DNA from: Paenibacillus eucommiae
GTDB taxonomy: Bacteria; Bacillota; Bacilli; Paenibacillales; NBRC-103111
Assembly (NCBI RefSeq): GCF_017874215.1
Contig: NZ_JAGGLB010000025.1
Span: forward strand, 1 to 64,000
Direction of reading: 5' to 3'
Length of the DNA: 64,000 nucleotides
Position 1 is the stretch's first letter. The number at the start of each line of letters is the position of its first letter. The translations under genes were made by a program, and so were the position numbers. This document shows, in pieces, positions 58,686 through 64,000 of this stretch. The notes beneath the pieces are model-generated. The model saw nothing but the letters and a program-made list of their open reading frames with translations. It ran no database searches and was not told the DNA's origin.

Positions 58686-60431
58686 ATGGACATGGATCTT
58701 ACTCTGGAAACGATTCTGGACAAGATGAAACAAGAGATTGATAAATGGACGGCCAAAATTAGTAATAAGGACGCGGAAAAAATCGTAAAGCGTACTTCGC
58801 TGCAGGTTGGAATTCATGATTATGCTCTGCTCGAATATGCCAAGGGCAGGGTGAAAGTGACGGATAAGGAGCTCGACTTGAAGACGCCGGAAAAAAAGAC
58901 CAGACACAGCGACTCCAAGGAAGCTCTGACCGAGGAACAAGTGCGAGAGCGGATCGTGCCTGAACTTGCTTCTTATATACGGCATAAACTGGACGCGATG
59001 CCGCCAGCGTTGATCGACTATCAATTTATTTTAAACGGCAATTTCCTGGCACGTGAAGGTGAGGTCAAAGTTTGTATTCTCGAATACGTCGACGAGACGA
59101 AGAAGAAGTATCTACTGGAACGCATCTGCTCATATATCGATGATAAGCTCGAAGCGGGAAAATATCCGACCAAGCCGTTAGAGACATTTTTCCTCTCCAA
59201 GCATCTGTTGGACGAGAGGCTGTTTCCAGATTTGGATGCCGCCCGGATCATTTCCACTTTCGAGAACATTCAACGAGTGAATACAGGGAACAAACATCTT
59301 GCAGAAAATCGGAATTATTTGACTAGAGCTTTACGGAATTGGGTGGAAAAACAATGGATTCCCCGTTATTTTGATGAAATAGGGGAAATAGGGACACAGT
59401 GGCAAAAAGAATATAAGAAAAAAAGCGATGGCCGGCTGGAAAATACCGAGCAAGGTCCGATCGAACTGGTCATCTATGCCGCAACGTTGATTCTGAAATA
59501 CGAGCCCTCCTACAGTAGAATCACGGGATTGGATTTTTTAAATTTTGCTATCGAGTTGGGAAGTGCCGGGGCAAAACGTATGACGAAGGAAGGTAGCGGA
59601 ACGTTTGCCATGGAAGACGTAAGCTTTCATGACGAACTGGTGGAATGCACAGCCAATGATGTGTTTGCCAAAGCAACCATAGCCATTAAGCAGGAAACGG
59701 AGGAGAGCTACGCGCGTGCGCTTCGGTTTCTAACTCGCTTGTTAAGCCTTGGTTTCCACAAAAGCTATCAAATCAAGCTGAAATCCGGCGTCAAGCAATG
59801 GCTGCCGATCAAAGGTTTGGCCAAGTCGGGAACACATCGCTTCTTCGCCAACGCCCTGGAATATCCGAATTTGCATCCCTTGCTGGAGGCGTATGCCCGG
59901 GCTGCGATGGAACCGTTCGAATGGTATGCGGATACGGAAGGGGAAAAGAATTGTATGCCAGGCAGCTATGCGGTCTTCGGTCTCGGGTTGGCGGATCAGG
60001 CATATTTTCCGTTAGTTGAAGAATATATGGGGAAGGTTGATGAAGAACACCAGTCCGTTCAGAACGACTTCACGGTTGCTTTGGTTGAGAGACATGGCGT
60101 TAACACGGAGACGATTCCTACGCTGGTGAAGTGCATGCTGCATAGCACAGATTCGATGAAGCTAAAGATCAAAGCCGATATGGAAGATGAGAAGCATCTT
60201 AGGCTGCTGCTCGATCAGGTTCAAGGCTGTCAGGACTATGAGATAGAGCTTATCGTTTACTTAATCTGGGGCGGAGCAGATAAGCTGAAGAAGATAGCCG
60301 TTAAAACGGAAGGGGATCGGGGAAAATGGCTCTCCGAGCTGGCGCAGACCGCCAGCTTCAGTTCCCCGCGCTATCCCAGGTATGAAGATCTGCTTCAACA
60401 TATTAAGAACTTCGAAAGATGGAATGAATGA
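58686..60431 (+). CDS. Large uncharacterised soluble protein (DUF6138-like)
   Basis: 581 aa, predominantly helical. The start at 58686 (DMDLTLETILDKMKQEID) follows AAAGGGG; upstream codons in frame cross a terminator. Segments such as RYFDEIGEIGTQWQKEYKK, YAATLILKYEPSYSRITGLD and GEKNCMPGSYAVFGLGLADQ match DUF6138 proteins of Paenibacillus as I remember them. They may be immunity- or toxin-related. Its stop overlaps a short coupled ORF (60428). Confidence 0.6.
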   Translation: MDMDLTLETILDKMKQEIDKWTAKISNKDAEKIVKRTSLQVGIHDYALLEYAKGRVKVTDKELDLKTPEKKTRHSDSKEALTEEQVRERIVPELASYIRHKLDAMPPALIDYQFILNGNFLAREGEVKVCILEYVDETKKKYLLERICSYIDDKLEAGKYPTKPLETFFLSKHLLDERLFPDLDAARIISTFENIQRVNTGNKHLAENRNYLTRALRNWVEKQWIPRYFDEIGEIGTQWQKEYKKKSDGRLENTEQGPIELVIYAATLILKYEPSYSRITGLDFLNFAIELGSAGAKRMTKEGSGTFAMEDVSFHDELVECTANDVFAKATIAIKQETEESYARALRFLTRLLSLGFHKSYQIKLKSGVKQWLPIKGLAKSGTHRFFANALEYPNLHPLLEAYARAAMEPFEWYADTEGEKNCMPGSYAVFGLGLADQAYFPLVEEYMGKVDEEHQSVQNDFTVALVERHGVNTETIPTLVKCMLHSTDSMKLKIKADMEDEKHLRLLLDQVQGCQDYEIELIVYLIWGGADKLKKIAVKTEGDRGKWLSELAQTASFSSPRYPRYEDLLQHIKNFERWNE

Positions 60432-60487
60432 GTATGGCAACTCAAATTAATGTGATTACCCCGATCGGAACTTTCATTGGAAAATAA
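60428..60487 (+). pseudogene. N-terminal stub of a translationally coupled partner gene
   Basis: ATGA overlap with the preceding stop; the 19-residue stub reads SMATQINVITPIGTFIGK and ends in TAA. This looks like the start of an operon partner that has been truncated by a deletion. Confidence 0.45.
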
Positions 60488-60570
60488 CCGAAGTTAGCAA
60501 TGATGAAGGCCTAGCAAGCGCCATTAACACAGTTTCGTCGTCTTCTCGCTAGACGGTGAAATTCATTTTA

Positions 60571-60595
60571 AATATTCCTTTACAGGAATATTCCT
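60571..60595. promoter_or_regulatory. ArsR-type operator: overlapping palindromes
   Basis: AATATTCCT-TTAC-AGGAATATT is a perfect 9-bp dyad (60571-60592), and AGGAATATTCCT (60584-60595) is a second one sharing a half-site. They overlap the presumed promoter of the ArsR gene (TATATTATTTTC follows). Confidence 0.7.
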
Positions 60596-60676
60596 TGTGT
60601 GGTATATTATTTTCATAAGGAAATACAAACTTCAAGCACCAAGTGAAGAACATGTACAAATACAGCAAGAGAACGG

Positions 60677-61024
60677 ATGATGGCCATGAATCCTAACGTC
60701 ATGAGTGCCTTGGCGGAGCCTAACCGTATGCAGATTGTTGAGCTTTTGCGCGAATGTCCGCTCACCGTAGGGGAAATCGCTGAAAGGCTGCAGCTGCGCC
60801 AGCCGCAAGCATCCAAGCATTTGCGTGTTCTAAGTGAGGCTGGTATCGTGGAAGCCCAGGTGGACGCGAACCGCCGGATCTACAGGCTGCGGCCGGATCC
60901 TTTTCGGGAGCTGGACGATTGGCTGGAGAGCTATCGCTTCATCTGGGAGGAGCGGTTCGACCGCCTGGATGACTACTTGCAGAAGCTGCAGGGCAAGGAA
61001 GCACGGAAAGAGCAGTCAGACTAA
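60677..61024 (+). CDS. ArsR-family transcriptional regulator
   Basis: About 115 aa. Winged helix: SALAEPNRMQIVELLRECPL, TVGEIAERLQLRQPQASKHL, RVLSEAGIVEAQVDANRRI. The C-terminal FRELDDWLESYRFIWEERFD is the signature of the ArsR branch paired with AHSA1/SRPBCC genes. No metal-binding C-x-C motif. The start may be at 60677 or 60686. It forms an operon with the SRPBCC gene at 61103 and likely represses both through the dyad at 60571. Confidence 0.9.
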   Translation: MMAMNPNVMSALAEPNRMQIVELLRECPLTVGEIAERLQLRQPQASKHLRVLSEAGIVEAQVDANRRIYRLRPDPFRELDDWLESYRFIWEERFDRLDDYLQKLQGKEARKEQSD

Positions 61025-61102
61025 GCATGGATAATGGATGAGTTTTTGAGCGTTGTGGCAGGACTATTTTGAGCAAATAATCATATTGAGGAGGAAGTTA
61101 TA

Positions 61103-61621
61103 ATGACTAATCAAATGGTATCCAGGGTAGAAGGAAAGGTGCTTATTCTGGAGCGTGAATTTAATGCTCCTCGTGAGCTAGTGTTCCAGGCGTTCTCGCA
61201 AGCGGAGCATCTGAAGCATTGGTGGGGTCCGAGAGGCTGGACGCTTCCGGTTTGTCACGTTGATTTCCGCGTAGGCGGGGTTTGGCATTATTGCATGAAG
61301 TGCGAGGACAAGAACCAGGGCGATTTCTATGGCATGGAATCATGGGGTAAGGGTGTGTACCAAGATATCGTTGTGCCTGAGAAGATTGTTTATGTGGATT
61401 ATTTCTCAGATGCGGAGGGGAATGTGGCAGAAAATATGCCCGAAACCAACGTAACGTTGGCATTCATCGAGACTGATAGCGGGACAAAGATTATTAGCAG
61501 ATCGGAATATGCGACGCTTGAAGGACTACAGCAGGTGATGGATATGGGCATGCTGGAGGGTATCACAGATACCTGGAACAGACTGGTCGAGCATCTGGAG
61601 TCGATTCAGAAGAGCTCTTAA
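61103..61621 (+). CDS. SRPBCC/AHSA1 family protein
   Basis: 172 aa. LEREFNAPRELVFQAFSQAE, HLKHWWGPRGWTLPVCHVDF, RVGGVWHYCMKCED and EGLQQVMDMGMLEGITDTWN, then RLVEHLE, are the canonical AHSA1 motifs (KxWWGP, GGxWxF, MxxGWxxxxxxL). Ligand unknown. ATG with GAGGAGGAAG upstream; 78 bp after the ArsR gene. A terminator follows at 61681. Confidence 0.9.
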   Translation: MTNQMVSRVEGKVLILEREFNAPRELVFQAFSQAEHLKHWWGPRGWTLPVCHVDFRVGGVWHYCMKCEDKNQGDFYGMESWGKGVYQDIVVPEKIVYVDYFSDAEGNVAENMPETNVTLAFIETDSGTKIISRSEYATLEGLQQVMDMGMLEGITDTWNRLVEHLESIQKSS

Positions 61622-61680
61622 TGGGAAAGTGCCAGGCGGAAACTTGGAAACGCGAGGCTGCAGGCATCAAGGAACAGAGA

Positions 61681-61714
61681 AAAAGATCATTCCTCTTAGG
61701 GGATTGATCTTTTT
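61681..61714 (+). terminator. Rho-independent terminator
   Basis: AAAAGATCA / TGATCTTTT stem followed by T; 60 bp after the SRPBCC stop. The interval to 61926 has no intact gene. Confidence 0.75.
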
Positions 61715-61926
61715 CCGGTTGAACAAACGGAGAATTACGGTACAAAGATTAATATTCCATTATTTGGCGAAACTCTTGAATTCAGATATAATGTTACCAA
61801 AAGATATTAGGAAACCTTCATGGCAATAATTCCATCTCCCACAAATATTTTCGAATTATTTCCTAGTAAGAACATGTGGGAACTTACTAATTCAATTAAA
61901 TCATGCAAGAAGGGATATTGGGCTGA

Positions 61927-63042
61927 ATGCATTTCAAAAAGGTATGTATTGTGGGTTGTGGACTCATTGGAGGATCGTTAGCTCTTACTCTCAAACAGAG
62001 AGAAGTGGCTTCATTCGTAATTGGCATTGATTTGGACGAAGATTCTCTTACATATGGAATGAGTGAAGGAATTCTGGACGAAGGTTATAAAGAATTTCAT
62101 GAAGAAAAAGTTTCTGATTGCGATCTAATATTTCTTTGTACGCCAGTAAAGGTAACCATTGATATGCTGTCAGTATTGAATAATATGAACCTTAAAAAAG
62201 GTTGTATTATAACTGATGTAGGAGGGACAAAGCGTGTCATTGTGGATGCTGCAAAAAAATGTCTTTCTAATGGGACCTATTTTATTGGGGGTCACCCGAT
62301 GGCTGGATCTGAGAAATCAGGAATTAGGTACTCCAGTGCTAGATTATTTGAGAACGCTGTTTATGTAATAACACCAACAGAGATCGTCCCAGAGAGTACT
62401 ATTAATCATTTTATAATGGGTCTCAAGAAAATTGGGGCAAGGCCTGTGGTCATGTCACCTGATAAACACGATAAGGTTGTAGCTGCCATAAGTCATATCC
62501 CACATATCATAGCGGCTAACCTAGTGGATCAAGTAGCAGAACTTGAAGAAACAGATCCATTATATTCAATATTAGCGGCAGGAGGTTTCCGGGATGTAAC
62601 ACGCATAGCCTCTGGAGATCCCAAGCTGTGGACTGATGTTACTTTTTCTAATCAGGACGCCATTGTGGCACTATTGCACGACTGGATCAATCGACTGGGA
62701 AAATTAGCTGGAAAAATTGAGAGAGAGAATCAAGAAGATATTTGGAACTTTTTTGATCGGACAAGGAATTGGAGATCTAAATTGGTAAGCAAACCTAGGG
62801 GGGCGATACCTTCTAAGTTTGAAGTCTTCATTGATATACCCGATGTCCCAGGCATAATCGGAAAAGTTGCATCATTGTTAGGGGAAAACAACATTAACAT
62901 TAGGAATATTGGAATTTTAGAAAGTCGTGAAGGATATAATGGACAACTTTACATCAACTTTGATGAAGAACCAAACATGAATGATGCAATTGAAGTACTA
63001 CTAAAAAATGGATATAACGTTTTTGAAAATAACGGAATTTGA
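61927..63042 (+). CDS. tyrA: Prephenate dehydrogenase with C-terminal ACT domain
   Basis: 371 aa. CIVGCGLIGGSLALTLKQRE is the NAD-binding GxGxxG, DLIFLCTPVKVTIDML the second strand region, ITDVGGTKRVIVDAAKK and FIGGHPMAGSEKSGIRYSS the active-site segments (GGHPMAGSE is diagnostic). SHIPHIIAANLVDQVAEL supplies the catalytic histidine region. Residues ~297-371 form an ACT domain (EVFIDIPDVPGIIGKVASLL), expected to give tyrosine feedback. It converts prephenate to 4-hydroxyphenylpyruvate. ATG at 61927, no strong RBS (AAGAAGGG upstream). Followed by a perfect long terminator. Confidence 0.9.
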   Translation: MHFKKVCIVGCGLIGGSLALTLKQREVASFVIGIDLDEDSLTYGMSEGILDEGYKEFHEEKVSDCDLIFLCTPVKVTIDMLSVLNNMNLKKGCIITDVGGTKRVIVDAAKKCLSNGTYFIGGHPMAGSEKSGIRYSSARLFENAVYVITPTEIVPESTINHFIMGLKKIGARPVVMSPDKHDKVVAAISHIPHIIAANLVDQVAELEETDPLYSILAAGGFRDVTRIASGDPKLWTDVTFSNQDAIVALLHDWINRLGKLAGKIERENQEDIWNFFDRTRNWRSKLVSKPRGAIPSKFEVFIDIPDVPGIIGKVASLLGENNINIRNIGILESREGYNGQLYINFDEEPNMNDAIEVLLKNGYNVFENNGI

Positions 63043-63058
63043 CTATTATTAACCTGTT

Positions 63059-63109
63059 AAAAAAGGATGAGTAGGATCACGTTTGGTGATCTCTAACTCA
63101 TCCTTTTTA
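63059..63109. terminator. Long bidirectional terminator after tyrA
   Basis: AAAAAGGATGAGT and ACTCATCCTTTTT form the outer stem, GATCAC/GTGATC the inner stem. Confidence 0.85.
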
Positions 63110-63259
63110 CTAAGTTTTCACTGAGTTCGGCTGTTTTTTGCATTGGGAGGATTCAAAATAAAGAGGAAAATAGACATACTATCAAGTTCATTTCAACGTT
63201 TTCATAAAGAATTGCAGGATGATAGGTGGAATTTTAAACGACAAAAATTTAAATTACAC

Positions 63260-63288
63260 TTGACAGGTGGGAATAGTAGGTTTAATAT
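63260..63288 (+). promoter_or_regulatory. Sigma-A promoter of the permease gene
   Basis: TTGACA (63260-63265), 17-bp spacer, TAATAT (63283-63288). It lies inside a long frame starting at 63143 that I regard as non-coding. The leader from 63289 to 63476 is unassigned. Confidence 0.6.
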
Positions 63289-63476
63289 GGCGAGTATATC
63301 TTTCATTATTCATAGATTGAGCAATATCATAGAGCAAATGAATAACGAAAATGAATTACGACATGATGGCGGAAGTATCAACCAGACCACTGGAGATGCA
63401 TGGAAAGACTATGTATCTAGAGTGTGTCTTTTTTTGTTTATAGCAAAACATAAAAAGGAGATGTGGAGAGAACAAA

Positions 63477-64000
63477 ATGGCAGAAAGACAGAACATACAT
63501 CGACAAAAAAAAATTCATGCCTGGCAGCCTTGGGTTATTCCCTTGTTTATCTTACTATTATGGCAAGTTACGGGGGAATTAGGCTATTTGTCAGACCGAA
63601 TATTACCGACACCGCTAGAAGTCATTAAAGCTTTTATTGAGACAATTAAGGATGGTTCATTGGTTGAAAATGTGCTGGCCAGCACAAAAAGGGCTTTTTT
63701 CGGATTTCTGATTGGCGGCACTATCGCATTTTTGCTGGGGCTGTTAAATGGCCTATTTTCTACGGCAGAGAGATATATCGACAGCACCGTGCAGATGCTG
63801 CGCACAGTTCCCCACTTGGCCATGATCCCGCTGGTGATTACCTGGCTCGGCATAGGTGAAACCTCGAAACTGTTTCTTGTTGCTTTTGGGGTAGCTTTCC
63901 CTATTTATATCAACACCCTTCACGGAATCCGATCTGTTGATCCGGGATTGATCGAAATGGGTAAAGTATATGGTTTGAATGGCCTATCTCTATTTGCCAA
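63477..64000 (+). CDS. ABC transporter permease (SsuC/TauC-like), partial
   Basis: The frame from 63477 runs off the window, giving 174 codons. A hydrophobic start (WVIPLFILLLWQVTGELGYL), LPTPLEVIKAFIETIKDGSL and KRAFFGFLIGGTIAFLLGLL are typical of the BPD-transport permease of aliphatic sulfonate/taurine/nitrate importers; VQMLRTVPHLAMIPLVITWL, then GIGETSKLFLVAFGVAFPIY, lead to the EAA loop near the end. Substrate cannot be told from this part. ATG with GGAGAG upstream; preceded by a good promoter. Confidence 0.85.
   Translation, partial: MAERQNIHRQKKIHAWQPWVIPLFILLLWQVTGELGYLSDRILPTPLEVIKAFIETIKDGSLVENVLASTKRAFFGFLIGGTIAFLLGLLNGLFSTAERYIDSTVQMLRTVPHLAMIPLVITWLGIGETSKLFLVAFGVAFPIYINTLHGIRSVDPGLIEMGKVYGLNGLSLFA

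Noticed and set aside
63143-63628. 161-codon ORF before the permease
   Set aside because: It contains a strong promoter (63260-63288) in its middle and overlaps the real permease gene at 63477 in another frame; the sequence is low-complexity and unlike a protein family.

Overview
The window looks like chromosomal DNA of a low-to-mid GC Gram-positive spore-former, most likely Paenibacillus or a close relative in Paenibacillaceae. The signs are strong AGGAGG-type ribosome sites with frequent GTG/TTG starts, T-box leaders, an SLH S-layer protein, AraC regulators fused to GyrI-like or siderophore-binding domains, ECF sigma factors with long C-terminal extensions, and BlaI/BlaR1, HxlR and MmyB-type regulators. 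This is inferred from gene content, not from a database match.

Most of the window is an accessory region. From 1 to about 51.3 kb it is a chain of small single-function genes (GNAT acetyltransferases, aminoglycoside-phosphotransferase-like kinases, hydrolases, immunity-like SMI1 and HicB proteins, SRPBCC proteins). They are separated at roughly 25 places by copies of one dispersed repeat: a box reading about AAGCTAACGGGCAGGATAG then TTGAA, usually next to a variable GC-rich hairpin and often followed by a second box. Every copy I found lies in the same (+) orientation, whichever way the adjoining genes point. Several boxes abut a stop codon or a broken gene, and a GNAT gene plus its repeat occurs twice (1-834 and 11578-12397), with the right edge of homology inside a box. 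A XerC/D-like tyrosine recombinase (15061-15903) lies in the chain. I treat this as the most interesting signal; an integron-like cassette organisation is a hypothesis only.

Layout: 1-12.4 kb holds the duplicated GNAT, an extended ECF sigma factor, an isochorismatase-like hydrolase, a YjaB-like GNAT, an EamA transporter behind two interleaved dyads, a T-box-controlled HisRS/HisZ-like protein and a kinase. 12.5-24.2 kb holds a second extended sigma factor (degenerate metalloprotease tail), a DUF402 protein, the recombinase, an MFS pump with HxlR regulator, a HicB-like protein, a frameshifted AraC-GyrI gene and an epimerase with an MmyB-type regulator. 24.5-31.2 kb holds the SLH protein with Ig repeats, an AraC regulator fused through a lipobox to a siderophore-binding domain, and an AraC-GyrI gene. 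31.3-46.2 kb holds an endonuclease V/SMI1/membrane-protein run, an XRE gene under a LexA-like site, TetR, kinase, DUF817 and YqeB-like genes, and a TetR-controlled Lpd-HlyD-ABC2 operon. 46.3-51.2 kb holds a P-loop kinase, a BlaI-BlaR1 pair, a GNAT and a broken uridine kinase. 51.6-55.6 kb holds aquaporin, gene fragments, AraC-GyrI, broken deaminase and NUDIX genes, and a Phe-type T-box next to a decaying tRNA-Phe tandem array and four 23-bp palindromes. 55.9-64 kb is more ordinary: a TIMP-like lipid-anchored or secreted protein, an HD-CHAP fusion, a large DUF6138-like protein, an ArsR-SRPBCC pair, tyrA and the start of an SsuC-like ABC permease.

Functional units that can be read directly: MFS pump/HxlR (divergent), epimerase/MmyB (divergent), TetR/Lpd-HlyD-ABC2 (divergent with a perfect 17-bp inverted operator pair), BlaI/BlaR1 with TACA-TGTA operators, and ArsR/SRPBCC with a palindromic operator. 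Many fragments and simple frameshifts show the region is in active decay and turnover.
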